Source: Aureococcus anophagefferens
Taxonomy: Eukaryota; Sar; Pelagophyceae; Pelagomonadales; Pelagomonadaceae
Direction of reading: 5' to 3'
Assembly (NCBI RefSeq): GCF_000186865.1
Contig: NW_008705565.1
Coordinates: 2,129,797 to 2,193,796, forward strand
Length of the DNA: 64,000 bases
The notes beneath the pieces were generated by a model. The model saw only the letters and a program-made list of their open reading frames with translations, did not search any database and had not been told where the DNA came from. A program made the position numbers and the translations under genes. This document shows, one piece after another, positions 1 through 10,836 of the stretch; the first letter of the stretch is position 1, and each line of letters begins with the position of its first letter.

Positions 1-1076
1 GAGAGGGTTAGTTGAATGAGAAAGGAACTCTGGCGAGCCCATCGGAGCCCATTTAAGCGAAAACGAGCTGTTTTGGACCCCTAAAGGCGGCCCAGGGCGC
101 TCTCTGCGGCGGTCCAGCGGTCCGCGGCGGCGGTCGGGACCGCACATGGACTGGCAGGCCGCAGGGACTCCGGCCGAGGCCCGGACGCGGTCGCATCAGG
201 CCGCGGTTGCCATCCGCCGGTTCTCGGCCGAGGCGCTTTCGGCGACCGCCGGGCACCTTCTGGGCGTCGGAGACGATGTAGATCGTCGTGCAGGAGCTCT
301 GTGATGTCGAACCGCCCGGCGGAACACAGCGACGGTGATCGGTCGACGCGAAACGCTGCGCATGGTCCCGAAAACATGCGTTTTCGGGCTATTTGAGGCG
401 CTCTGGAGCCGAAACCACATCTTACACGCCGATTTCGCGACCCGGGGCGACTCCGATGCCTTCGCCCGCTCGTAACGTATGGTCCACGCCTTCGACGACA
501 GCCAGCCCGCCGCCAGCGCCCGCAGGCGCACCGCGGCTCGCGTTTTCGGTAACGGCGCCTCGGCGCCCGGCGGACATTCGCGAATCGTCGAAAAATCGAC
601 GCGCGACCAGAGATGCGTCGCAGCGTCAACTCGTACCACCGGGAGGAGCGTTTGGCCGCGAAGGAGTCCCAGAAATCGTCGATGCGCCGGAGCTCGTCTC
701 GACCGCCGAATTCCGGCACTTTCGCGACCCACGCGTGCGCGCGCGCAGTACCGTTTCCCGAGCAACCAAGCACGCCGAGCGCCGCCGGGGGTCCCTGCCG
801 GGCGGCAGGCACCGGGGCGCGGCCCACCGTGGCCTCGCGCGCGCTCACGGACGCGCTGCGGGGAGACATTTGCCAAACTCAAGGTCAGTGTTTCCCTCGG
901 TCGCTCAAGAGGTTGGGCATGGGGCTTGCCCAGGCTGTTTTCGTCAGCCGTGTGCGCCGCCCGCATACTCCCTGAGCCATCACACTACCTGCGCGATTTC
1001 GGTCAAAGCCCCATCTGACCGCCTGACGCGTCGGCGCGCATCACTCCGCACTCCCCGCGCGCATCGCTCGCGCGAG
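1..1076. other. No supportable gene
   Basis: Open frames run in several directions here, as expected by chance in GC-rich DNA, but none shows a recognisable domain or balanced amino-acid composition. A 9-bp perfect hairpin with a 4-base loop lies at 367-388. The last 100 bases before 1077 probably hold the promoter and 5' UTR of the next gene. Confidence 0.4.
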
Positions 1077-3667
1077 ATGGCCACCTACAAGCCCACCTCG
1101 CTGGACGGGCGCGCGCTCACGGCCGCGCTGCCGCGCACGGCGGCGGCCATCGACCCGAGCGCCATCGCGGCCTTCACGGTGCAGGGCACGCTGGACCGGC
1201 TGCGCGACACGCCGGAGGCGCGGCGCGCCGGGACGGGCGTCGCGGTGAGCCTCACGCTGGTCTGCGTCGGCGCGCCCTTCGCGAGCGCGTGCGTCGCCGC
1301 GGCCGCGGGCGCCGGCGCCTGGGCGTGGTCGCGGCGCCGCGGCGACGACATGGTGTCGCGCGCGGCGCTCGCGCGCGACGTCGGCGTCGCGCTCTGGAGC
1401 CTCGGGCCCGTCGCCGCCAGGGCGGGACAAGGGTGATTCAACGTCGCTTCAACGTGAGTGTTCCGCGCGCGCGCGTTTCGGAAACAGCACCCACGCTTCG
1501 AGAGCGCTCCGAGAGATGATCGCTCGTCCAAAAATCAGCCGAAACGAGCGGAAACCGACCGAGATAGGAGCCTTTGAAGTTGGGAATTTCGCACCCTTGT
1601 CCTGCCCAGGTCGCCGCCGCGGCGTCGCTCGGCCTCTGCTGCGTCCGCGCCGACGGGACGGCGCTGCTCCCCGCGGCCGTCGCCGTCGCCGCGGGCTGCG
1701 CGGCGGCCGCGGGCGCCGGCGGCGACGACGCGTTCGTCGGGCCCGCCGCGGCGTACCTCGCGTGGGCCTGGGCGTCGCCGACAATGACGTGGCCGCACCG
1801 GTTCGCGCTCCTGGGCTGCGTCGGGCTGCGCTACGCGCTCGGCGGGAGCCGCTGCGGCGGCCGCTTCGGCGACCTCTTCGCGGCGGCGTTCCGCGATTCC
1901 CTCAAGTCGGCGACGGCGCGCGCCGCGAAGGCGCCGCTCGAGGACCTGAGCGAGGACGAGCTGCTCCAGGCGTCGCTGCTCAACTACGTCGCCGAGCTCT
2001 GGGACGCGCCGTCGGCGGGCGACTTCAACGTCATCACGGCCGTGCTCGAGGCCGTCGCCGCGTTCGGCGCGGGCGCCGCGGGCGCGTCCGTGCTCGCGCC
2101 GGGCAGGAAAAGAGTGATTCAAGTTCGCTTCAACATGAATGTTCCGCGCGTGCGCGTTCCGGGAAAAGCATCCACGCGTCGAGGGCGCTCCGAGAGATGA
2201 TCGCTCGTCCAAAAATTAGCCGAAACGAGTGGAAAACGACCGAGATATGAGCCTCCAAAGTTGGAAATTTCGCACCCTTTTCCTGCCCAGGTGCTCGCGC
2301 TCGGCGCGCTCGAGCACCGCCTCGTCGACGAGCGCTTCGACGCCGACGACACGGCGGACTGGGCCGCGGGGCGCGTCGAGGCGCTGGAGCGCGCCGTCGC
2401 GCCTCCGGACGGCGTGGCCCTGGGGTGCCGCGCGCTCGCGGACGCGCCGCACCTGCTCGTCGCGGTCGCTCTCGCGGTCGCGAGCCTCGCGACGGCGGAC
2501 CGGGGCCTCGTCGTCGTCGCGCTCGCGCTCGCGCCCCTCGTCTTCGTCGACCTCGGGCGCCTCGCGGCGCTGCGCGCCGTCGTCGACGGCAAGGCCGCGG
2601 CGTTCGACGCGGCGTTCATGGACGCGCGCGCCGCGGACCTCGCCGCGCGCCGCAGCCCCGACTCGGCGGCGCTCGCGGCCGCCGCCGACGACCTGCGCTG
2701 CGCCGCGCTCCTGGCGCGCGACGGCGGCGGCGGCGGCCTCGAGCTCCTGGCCGCGCGCCACCTCCGGGGCGGCGACGCCGCGGGGCTCCTCGCCGCGTTC
2801 GGCCACCTGCGGCGCATCCGCGTCGCCCTCGGCAGCCGCCGCTGCCGCGTGTCGCTGCGCACGCTGCAGACGTCGGCGCGCGTGAAGACGCTCGCCGTGG
2901 GCGTCGGGCGGCTCGCGTCCGCAGGCGCGGCGGCGTACGCGGCGGGCGGCGACGGCGGCACGGCGTCGGCCGTGTCGCTGTCGCTCGCGCTGGTCAACGA
3001 GGCGCGGCTCCTCCTGAGCGACCGCCACTCGGCGACGCGCCAGGTCGCGCGCGACGCGGCCGTCGTCGCGGAGAACGCCGCGCGGCTCTGGCGCGAGTCC
3101 GGCGCGGCGAATGTCGACGACGCGCTCTTCGCCCCGGAGAACCGGTCGTTCTGGCAGTGGACGGCGGCCTACTCCGGCGGCGCGACGGCGGGCGCCGTCG
3201 TCGGCGGGCTCCTCGCGGGGCCGCTGGGCGCCGCGGCGGGCGCGGCGCTCGCCGGCGGGGGCGTCGGCGCCGCGCAGGCGGGCCTGCTCGAGGAGGCGCC
3301 GGAGGAGGCGGCGCTCCCGGCGCTGCCGGCGCCGCCGCCGCCGGAGGAGACGGACCGCTGGTCCGACGTCGACTCCGACGACGACCCCGTCGACGAGGCC
3401 GCGAGCCTCGCGGAGGTCGCCAGGGCCAAGGCCGCCAGGGCCGAGGTCCTACGCGCGCGAGCCGCGCGGCTCGCGGCGGAGGCGGAAGCGGCCGAGGCGC
3501 AGGCGGAGGCCGAAGCGGCGGCGGCGGCGGCCTCGGAGGAGGCGGCCTCGGAGGAGGCCGCGGTGTCGCCGGCGGACGCGGACGCGAGTACGGCGCCTGC
3601 TCCGGCCGCGGCACCGGAAGTACCTCCCGAACCACAGCTGCCCGCGGAGGTGTCTGTGCAAAATTAG
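1077..3667 (+). CDS. Hypothetical protein with hydrophobic segments and a glycine-zipper, three exons
   Basis: Exons 1077-1409, 1610-2089 and 2291-3667 give 729 residues; both introns are phase 0 and both are family A introners. Splicing rejoins an Ala/Val-rich segment without loss (LGP|VAAAASLG and GAS|VLALGALE). I do not recognise a family. Exon 1 has a strongly hydrophobic stretch around residues 50-80 that could span a membrane, and exon 2 has another around 111-150. Near residue 567 (DNA about 3175-3285) a Gly/Ala-rich segment with GxxxG spacing resembles a glycine zipper, a motif of pore-like or membrane-inserting helices. The C-terminal 100 residues are Ala/Glu-rich and probably coiled coil. 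The start is the first ATG downstream of the promoter-like region. Function unknown. Confidence 0.7.
1418..1609 (+). mobile_element. Family A introner, copy A1
   Basis: A 192-bp element flanked by 8-bp direct repeats gtcgccgc (1410-1417 and 1610-1617). Its ends are inverted repeats of 18 bases that match at 16 positions; the 3' end reads cacccttgtcctgcccag. The spliced intron is 1410-1609: GT comes from the upstream target copy and AG from the element end. Confidence 0.93.
2098..2290 (+). mobile_element. Family A introner, copy A2
   Basis: A 193-bp copy, same orientation as A1, with target repeats gtgctcgc at 2090-2097 and 2291-2298. The spliced intron is 2090-2290 (GT-AG). The internal block with gatcgctcgtccaaaaat and gccgaaacgag is shared with the other family A copies. 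Confidence 0.93.
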
Positions 3668-3945
3668 TCTCAACGTAATGCTTGAACTGTGCACCTTGAA
3701 CTTCATGCGACCCCAGCATTCGCACTCTTAGAGACGCCATGGCTTCCTTAAGAGTCCATGATGGACGCGAGGCGGCATAGTCCTAGGGCCTGACTTCTTG
3801 GTCTTGGGGCGCAGGGACCAGCGCGTCTCGGCAAGAGTGGACACACACACACAGTCTCCTCCACACACGCACCGCTGCGAGTCGCACGGCTGCGATTCTT
3901 CGCGTGTTCGCACGCGTCGCGCGCGCGCGTCGCGTCGCGCCCGTC

Positions 3946-6900
3946 ATGGCGAACTTCAGCGTGCCCGGCGGCGGCTGGGCCAACGAGCCGCCGTGCTGCG
4001 TCGACTGCGGCGACGCGCACAGCACGACGGACTTCATCGGGTCGAGCTGCCCGCGCGCCGCGGACGCCACGGTCGCGCGCGCGCCGCCGCCGGGCCTGGA
4101 GCGGCTCTGCGCGCCCCGGTCGTCGGCGTCGGACGACCGGTCCTACCGCGTCGTGCGCCTCGCCAACGGCGTCACGTGCGCGCTCGTGAGCGACCCCGCG
4201 GGCGAGAAGGCGGCGGCGGCGCTCTCCGTCGGCGTCGGCGCCTACGCGGACCGCAAGGACCGCGCGGGGCTCGCGCACTTCCTCGAGCACATGCTCTTCC
4301 AGGGCACGGCGACGTACCCGGCGGACAACGCGTACAAGGAGTACGTCGCGACGCACGGCGGGAGCACGAACGCGTCGACGTCGGGCGAGCTCACGACGTT
4401 CCAGTTCGACGTCGTCGACGGCGCCTTCGAGGGCGCGCTGGACCGCTTCGGGCGCTTCTTCTCCGAGCCGCTGCTCGCGGAGTCGTGCGTCGACCGCGAG
4501 ATGCACGCCGTCGACGCCGAGCACTCGAAGAACCTGCAGGACGACGGCCGCCGCGCCTACCAGGTGCTCCGGCTGTCCGCGTCGCCGGCCCACTCGTTCT
4601 CCAACTTCTCGACGGGGTGCCTGGAGACGCTGCGCTTCGACGGCGTCCGCGACGCGCTCCTCGAGTTCTGGCGCGACCGCTACGACCCGGCCATCGCGAC
4701 GGCGTGCCTCGTGGGCCCGCGGAGCCTCGAGGACCTGGAGGAGCTGTGCCTCGCGACCTTTGGCGCCATGGCGAAGCGCGGCGCCTTCGAGGCGGCGCCG
4801 GAGGCCGCGCCGCTCTTCCCGCCGATCGCGCGCGTCCACGAGCGCCGGCCCGTGCGGGACCTCCGGTCGCTGCGCGTCATCTGGCCCCTCGACTTTGGGC
4901 TGCGCGAGGCCTACTGGAACGGCGGCGAGCGCGTCGTCACGCACGCGCTGGGCCACGAGGGCCCGAACTCGCTGCTCGCGTCGCTCAAGCGCGAGGGCCT
5001 CGCGCACGGCCTGTCGACGGCCGTCGCGCCGTCCCTCAAGGACGCGGCCTGCTTCTCGCTGAGCGTGGACCTGACGCCCCGGGGCGAGGCGCGGCGCTAC
5101 AGCGACGTGCTCCCGCGCATCTTCGAGGCCGTCGGCGCGCTCGCGCGCGACTGCGAGGACGCGGTGACGCCGCGGCGGCTCTGGCGCGAGCTCGCCGTCG
5201 TCTCCGGCGCGCGCTTCGACTTCATGTACTCCAAGGCGAGCGCCTACGGCCTCGCGCCGTCGCTCGCGCGGTCGCTCCAGGACCACGCGCCCGCGGACGC
5301 GCTCGTCGGCGGCCGGACGGGCCTCGCGGCCGCGCGCGGCGACGGCTGGAGCCCGCCGCGCGCCGCGCTCGTCGCGACGCTCCTGGACGCGCTCCGCGAC
5401 CCGTCGCGCATCGTCGTCCACGTCGCCACCAAGGACGCGGGGCGCGGGCCCGGCTTCTCCGACCTGGCGACGGAGCGGTGGTACGGCGTCGAGCACGCGC
5501 GGCGCGACGTGCCCGACCGCGAGCTCGCCGCGCTGCGCGCGGCCGTCGCCCGCGGCCGCGCCGTCGACCCGGCGGACCTCGGCGCGCCCGCGCCGAACCC
5601 GTTCCTGCCGGACCCGGCGCGCCTCAAGAACGAGATCTTCGCGTTCGCGGACGACGCGGGCCGCCGGGCGGCGTCCGCGCGGCCGCCGGCGTGCTTCGCA
5701 GACGGCGGCCTCGCGTGCTGGTGGAAGACGGACGCGATCTTCGGCCAGCCCAAGGCCTACGTGACCGTGCGCGTCGCGTCGCCGTTCCTCGGCGGCGCCG
5801 GCGGCGCGGCCAGCTGGGCGCGGACGCAGCTCTGGACGCGCGTCGTCCTCGAGGCGCTCGACAGGGCAGCACAAGAGAGCGACATGCCCAACTTCAAAGG
5901 CTCCTATCTCGGCCGTTTTTCACTCGTTTTGGCTCATTCTTGGACGAGCGATCATCTCTCGGAACGGTCTCGAAGCGTAGATGCTTTTATCGGAACGCGC
6001 GCGCGCGGAACACTCACGTTGAAGCGACGTTGAATCACCCTTTTGCCGCCCAGGCGCTCGAGCGGCCGCTCTACGACGCGACGTGCAGCGGCCTGGGCTA
6101 CGACGTCGGCGCCGCCTGGGCCAAGGGCTGCGTCGACGTCGACGTGTCGGGCCTCGCCGGCGACGGCCTGCGGCGGCTGCTCGACGCCGCGCTCGAGGGC
6201 CTCGCGGACGTCGTCGCCGACGCGGGCGCGTTCGACCGCTGCCGGGAGAAGCTCGCGCGGCACCTGCGGAACCTCGACAAGGGCCGCGCGGACGCGCACG
6301 CCGCGCGGTGGAAGCGCGAGCTGCTCCAGGAGCGGACGCCGGCGCTCGCGGACCTCCGCGGCGCCGTCGACGCGGCGACGCTCGAGGACGTCGCCGCGCA
6401 CGCGCGGCGCGCGCTCGCCGGCGCGCGCGTCCTCGTCCACGCGCACGGCGCCGTCGACGAGGCCGACGCGCGCGGCTTCGCGAGGGCGGTCCGCGACCGG
6501 CTGCCGATCTCCGGCGACGCCGCCTGGCCCGCGCCGCCGCGCGTGCGGCTGATTCCCAGGGGCTCGACGCTCGTGGCGCGGCCGTCGCCGAACGCGGCGG
6601 CCGACGAGAACGCGGCGCTCCAGCGCAGCTACGACGTCGGGTCGCGCGACGACCTCGCCGTCCACGCGGCGACGTCGCTCTTCGTCCACGTCTTCAAGGA
6701 GCCCTTCTTCACGCAGCTCCGGACGCGCGAGCAGCTGTGTGGAAATCAAATATTCAACCCGACTTCAATGTGCGCGTATGCGACCGTTTCGACGCAAGGC
6801 TTTCTGCTGTGCTTCGAGAACTCGACGAGAGCAATCGATCCGTCCAAAAATCAGCCGAATCGACTTCGATTTGCCCGAGATAGAGAGTTCTGAAGTTTGG

Positions 6901-7416
6901 TGGGGACCCCCCAAACCAGTGGTTGATTTCCACACAGGCGAGCAGCTCGGCTACCTCGTCTCCGCGCGCTACGCGTCCACGCGCGGCCGCCTCCACGTCG
7001 TGCTCACGGTGCAGTCGAAGACCGCGGACCCGCCGGCGCTCCGCGACCGCTTCGACGCGTTCGTGCGGAGCTTCGACGTCGCGTCCGTCGACCTCGAGCG
7101 GGCGAAGGACGCGCTGGCGACGAAGTGGACGGAGCCCGACGACTCCATGTACCGCGAGGCGTCGCGCTTCTGGGGCGAGGTCGACCACCCGGCGCCCGAG
7201 GGGCCCCTCTTCGACCGCGCGGACCGCGTGGCCGCGCGCGTCCGCGCCGTGACGCGGGACGAGCTCGCCGCGTTCCACGCGGGCCTCCTGTCCGACGACC
7301 GGCGGTGCCTCGACGTCATGTGCTTCGGCAAGGGCCAGGACGCGGCCGTCGCGGACCCGGACCTCGCCGACGCGCCCTTCCACGACGCCCCGCCCAGGCC
7401 CGCGGCCGTCGCGTGA
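3946..7416 (+). CDS. M16 metallopeptidase, insulysin/nardilysin type
   Basis: Exons 3946-5853, 6054-6726 and 6938-7416 encode 1,019 residues, the usual length for insulin-degrading-enzyme relatives. An in-frame ATG at 3904 would add 14 basic residues. The inverted zinc motif HFLEH lies at about residue 110, and the downstream glutamate region reads EMHAVDAEHSKN. Removing the second intron restores RTREQLGYLVSARY, which matches the family's conserved C-terminal-half block. Insulysins are zinc peptidases that enclose and cut small peptides. Both introns have GC donors and are introners: family A in reverse orientation (5854-6053, phase 0) and family B (6727-6937, phase 1). The downstream spacer to the next fragment is about 420 bp. 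Confidence 0.93.
5862..6053 (-). mobile_element. Family A introner, copy A3, reversed
   Basis: A 192-bp family A copy inserted in the opposite orientation to the peptidase gene. Target repeats gcgctcga lie at 5854-5861 and 6054-6061. The intron 5854-6053 uses a GC donor and still splices from target copy to terminal AG, so either orientation can work. Confidence 0.92.
6735..6937 (+). mobile_element. Family B introner, copy B1
   Basis: A 203-bp element with perfect 15-bp terminal inverted repeats (ctgtgtggaaatcaa and its complement) and target repeats gcgagcag at 6727-6734 and 6938-6945. The intron is 6727-6937, 211 bp, GC-AG. This is the cleanest copy for defining family B. Confidence 0.96.
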
Positions 7417-7838
7417 GCGACTAGTCTTGTTCGTTCGATGAAGCTGCATGGCTGAGAGCGGGTGGAGGGCTCCGGCGGCGGGGGCCATGGTGGCGCACCC
7501 GTCGAATTCCACGCGCCAAATGAACCGTCGCGTGAGAACGAATGTATTTTACTGCACTTCAAGCGGCGGCCAGCTCGGGGGGAGGGAGCGGCGGCGCCGG
7601 GCGATGGACCGTCGGGATCGTCGCGTGGCGCCGGCGGGGATTGAGCTCGTCGGAGTGCTTCTTGGCTTGTGGGCTTCTTGTGGCGCCGGTGATGGCGCCG
7701 TGGGCGATGTCCGAAGACGTCGGTAGCGCGGAGCTGCTGGTGTAGCCGCAAGCACCGGGTTGAAGGTGCGAGCGCGAGGAAGGTCGGCGCCCTCAGGCGT
7801 CGGCCCTTACATCAGTGCTCCTCGTCTGGGCTTGTAGC
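7417..7838. other. Intergenic, nothing recognised
   Basis: This spacer lies between the M16 peptidase stop and an opposing gene fragment. It presumably holds two 3' UTRs. I see no repeat, RNA gene or domain. Confidence 0.4.
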
Positions 7839-8207
7839 TCACGTCAGCGGGAGCGTGCGGGTCTGGAGCGCGCGGAAGCGCTCGTCGGCCTCGGCGAGGA
7901 TGTCCTTGCGGAGCTTCGTGACGAGCGCCTCCTGGGTCTTGCCGAAGGTCGTCGTGTGCGTCGACGGGACGAGGGGCTCGGCGCCCATCGGCACCGCGAG
8001 CTTGACGACCTTGACCTCGAAGCCCGTCTGGCGGAGCTTCTCGCGCGCGTCGAACTCCGCGTGGAGCGCGGGCGACTTCAGGTCGCACTCGTCCTCGTAG
8101 ACGATCTTGTCGGGCACCATGAAGGGCTGGCTGTGGCCGCGCGTCACGGTCTTCCACTCGACGCAGTGGAAGGCCTCGGGCGACGCGTCGTTGTCGTACT
8201 TCTCGTG
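7839..8207 (-). pseudogene. Gene fragment downstream of a truncated introner
   Basis: The minus strand encodes 122 residues of mixed, natural-looking composition (for example EAFHCVEWKTVTRGHSQPF), ending at a normal stop. I recognise no family. The frame runs straight into a family B introner remnant (8208-8324) that lacks its 3' half, so no acceptor end remains and no start codon of its own is evident. It is best read as the last exon of a gene that was broken or rearranged; a functional gene with an unseen upstream exon remains possible. Confidence 0.4.
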
Positions 8208-8324
8208 AAAGTCGATTCGGCCGATTTTTAGACGAATCGATTGCTCTCGTCGAAGCACACAGCCGGAGACGTCGCGTCGAAAACGAAGAGGCGTAGATTG
8301 AAAGTCGGGTTTGGAAATTTCCAT
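8208..8324 (-). mobile_element. Truncated family B introner, B10
   Basis: On the minus strand this reads as the first 120 or so bases of family B: tggaaat-like end, acccgactttcaat, cgacgagagcaatcgattcg and aatcggccgaatcgac. The 3' half and its acceptor are missing. It is the only copy in the window not inside an intact splice unit. Confidence 0.75.
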
Positions 8325-8383
8325 TCGACCTGCGCGAAGGCATGCTGCCGAACCTGAGGAGGTCCTGCAGCTCGAGCGTCACC

Positions 8384-8713
8384 ATGGTCAAGCACCCCAA
8401 GGACCTCGAGCTGCTCTGCCGCGAGGGCCACCTCGCGGAGGATGCCGTGCGCAAGGGCTTCTCGGTCTCGGTGCCGACGGAGTACTACTCCACGCCGGAG
8501 CGCCTCGCGGCGCTCTACGGCATCGACGAGGACGAAGTGCGGGCCTTCGTCGACAAGTCCAAGAGCAAGAAGGCGCGCGCCGGCCGCTGGCTCGCGGACG
8601 CGCTGCAGCCGCTGGCGGCGTGCGCGATCGCCGAACAGATGGTCGCCGCGGGCGTCGTCGACCCCTTCACGCCCACCTTTTCCGTGTGCATGAAGCGCCG
8701 CCCGTGCCCTTAG
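8384..8713 (+). CDS. Hypothetical protein or exon, 109 residues
   Basis: An ORF from ATG 8384 (or 8342 in the same frame) to a stop at 8713. Composition is balanced (EDEVRAFVDKSKSKKARAGR) and unlike the Arg/Pro/Ala-rich shadows in other frames, so it is probably coding. I recognise no family. It points away from the truncated introner just upstream. It could be the last exon of a rearranged gene, given the fragment on the other side. Confidence 0.4.
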   Translation: MVKHPKDLELLCREGHLAEDAVRKGFSVSVPTEYYSTPERLAALYGIDEDEVRAFVDKSKSKKARAGRWLADALQPLAACAIAEQMVAAGVVDPFTPTFSVCMKRRPCP

Positions 8714-8872
8714 ACATGGTGTTCCTTGCGGCGCGGGGGCTGCACTCGACACGCTGCTGTCGCTGGCACCGAAGCTGGGCTGCTTGTCGAACCAATCGGC
8801 GTCGCCCAAGAAACCGCCCGGTTGGACAAACGTCGACTTCAAAGTTCAACAATACATTTCTTAACTCATTCG

Positions 8873-8937
8873 CGTGCCTTCAGCTGGATCATCAGGTTTC
8901 GACCGACGATCGTTCCCGTGCCTTCAGCTGGATCATC
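8873..8937. repeat. Short direct repeat pair
   Basis: The 21-bp sequence beginning cgtgccttcagctgg and ending atcatc occurs at 8873-8893 and 8917-8937. It lies in a relatively AT-rich spacer just downstream of the fumarase stop codon. Confidence 0.7.
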
Positions 8938-8998
8938 GGATTTTAACGTGTACAAGGTGGCGCGCTTGCGGCGCCCGCGCGAGGCCCCGCCGGCCGGG

Positions 8999-9731
8999 TC
9001 AGCCGAGCCACTTCTTGAAGAAGTCGTCGCCCTTGTCGTTGACGACGATGAAGGCGGGGAAGTTCTCGACGTCGATCTTCCAGACGGCCTCCATGCCCAG
9101 CTCCGGGTACTCGAGGACCTCGACGTTGCGGATGCAGTTCTGCGCGAGGATCGCCGCGGGCCCCCCGATGCTCCCGAGGTAGAAGCCGCCGTAGCGCTTG
9201 CAGGCGTCCGTGACCTGCTTCGACCGGTTGCCCTTGGCCAGGGAGACGAAGGACCCGCCGGCCTCCATGAAGGGGCCGACGTAGGAGTCCATGCGGCCCG
9301 CCGTCGTCGGGCCGAAGCTGCCGGACGCGTGGCCGTCGGGCGTCTTCGCGGGCCCCGCGTAGTAGACGATGCGGTCCCGCAGGTACTGGGGCATGGGCTC
9401 GCCGGCGTCGAGCCGCTCCTGGATCTTCGCGTGGGCGATGTCGCGCGCGACGACGATCGTGCCCGTGAGCGAGAGCCGCGTCGCGACGGGGTACTGCGAG
9501 AGCTGCGCGCGGATGTCGTCCATGGGCCGCTCGAGGTCGACGGCGACGACCGCCTCGCTGAGGCCGCCGTCGCCGTCGACGGACGCCTCGGGCAGGAACC
9601 GCGCGGGGTCCCGCTCGAGCGCCTCGAGGAAGACGCCGTCGCGCGTGACCTTGCCGCGGACCTGCCGGTCCGCGGAGCAGGACACGCCGAGCCCCACGGG
9701 GCACGACGCGCCGTGGCGCGGCAGCCGCACG

Positions 9732-9763
<32 letters not shown>

Positions 9764-10732
9764 GAACTGCGCGCCGACGCCGAGGTCGCGCGTGAGCTGG
9801 AGCACCTTGGCCTCCCAGGCCTCGTCGCGGAACGCGCGGCCGTTCGCGTCGCCGGACCGCGGCAGGCCGTCCAAATACTTCGTCGACGCGAGCTTGACGG
9901 TCTTGAGCGTCATCTCCGCCGACAGGCCGCCGACGACGAGCGCGAGGTGGTACGGCGGGCACGCCGCGGTCCCCAGGCCCTTGATCTTCTCCTCGACGAA
10001 GGCCAGCAGGGACGCCTCGTTCAGCAGCGCCTTGGTCTGCTGGAAGAGGAAGGTCTTGTTCGCCGACCCGCCGCCCTTGGCGACGAAGAGGAAGTGGTAC
10101 TCGTCGCCCTCGGCGGCGTAGAGGTCGATCTGCGCGGGCAGGTTCGAGCCCGTGTTCTTCTCCGCGAACATGTCCATGGGCGCGACCTGGCTGTAGCGCA
10201 GGTTCCGCTCGACGTAGGTCTCGTAGACGCCCCGCGCGAGGCGCGCGGCGTCGTCGCCGTCCGTCAACACGAGCGCGCCGCGCTTGCCCATGACGATGCC
10301 CGTGCCCGTGTCCTGGCACCCCGGCAGGACCATGCCCGCGGCGACGTTGGCGTTCTTGAGCAGCTCCAGCGCCACGAAGCGGTCGTTCGACGACGCGTCG
10401 GGGTCGTCGAGGATCGACGCGAGCTGCCGGAGGTGCCCTGGCCGGAGCAGGTGCGCAACGTCCGTCATCGCGGCCTTGGTCAGCGCCGTCAGCGCCTCCG
10501 GCGCGACGTGGACGTAGCTCCGGCCCAGGGGGCCCGCCACCTCGCTGACCCAGGCCTCGGAGCCCTCGAGCTTGCGGTAGGGCACGTCGACGGGCTCCGT
10601 CTGCTCGAAGAGGTCCCGGTACACGAAGGGCGGCGGGCCGGGCTTCGGGACCGCGGAGAGCTTTTTCGCGTGCGGCGCGAACGGTCTCCGTGCGGACTGC
10701 ATTGCGATCCGCGCATGGCGCATGGCCTGCAT
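8999..10732 (-). CDS. Class I (iron-sulfur) fumarate hydratase
   Basis: A single-exon gene of 577 residues, close to the usual length of the homodimeric 4Fe-4S class I fumarases (FumA/FumB type, also found in many protists). The enzyme interconverts fumarate and malate. Cluster-binding cysteine candidates are visible in [21 protein letters not shown] and [15 protein letters not shown]. The [14 protein letters not shown] block is also characteristic. The first 30 residues are basic and low in acidic residues ([20 protein letters not shown]), consistent with a mitochondrial presequence. The start could instead be the second or third Met. Class I rather than class II fumarase suggests an ancient bacterial-type origin, known for several protist groups. 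Confidence 0.93.
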
Positions 10733-10836
10733 TTTTGCTCTCCCGCGCGGCTTTCCGTATTTGTGTGAAGCTGTGTTGCCTCAGCGAAAGCGGCGGGACT
10801 CGCACTCCGACTCCCCGTCGACTCCCCGACCCCGTA

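Noticed and set aside
1410..1612. Introns starting at the GT inside the element (for example gtgattcaacg)
   Set aside because: Those donors would leave extra residues and shift the frame; starting at the target copy restores the gene exactly in every clean copy.
3748..5874. A 708-residue minus-strand frame opposite the M16 peptidase
   Set aside because: Arg/Ala/Val-rich shadow caused by GC-rich codon usage; the plus strand has the HFLEH zinc motif and conserved blocks.
8999..10732. Fumarase gene as bacterial contamination
   Set aside because: GC content, spacing and flanking eukaryotic genes are continuous with it, and class I fumarases with mitochondrial-type leaders are known from protists.
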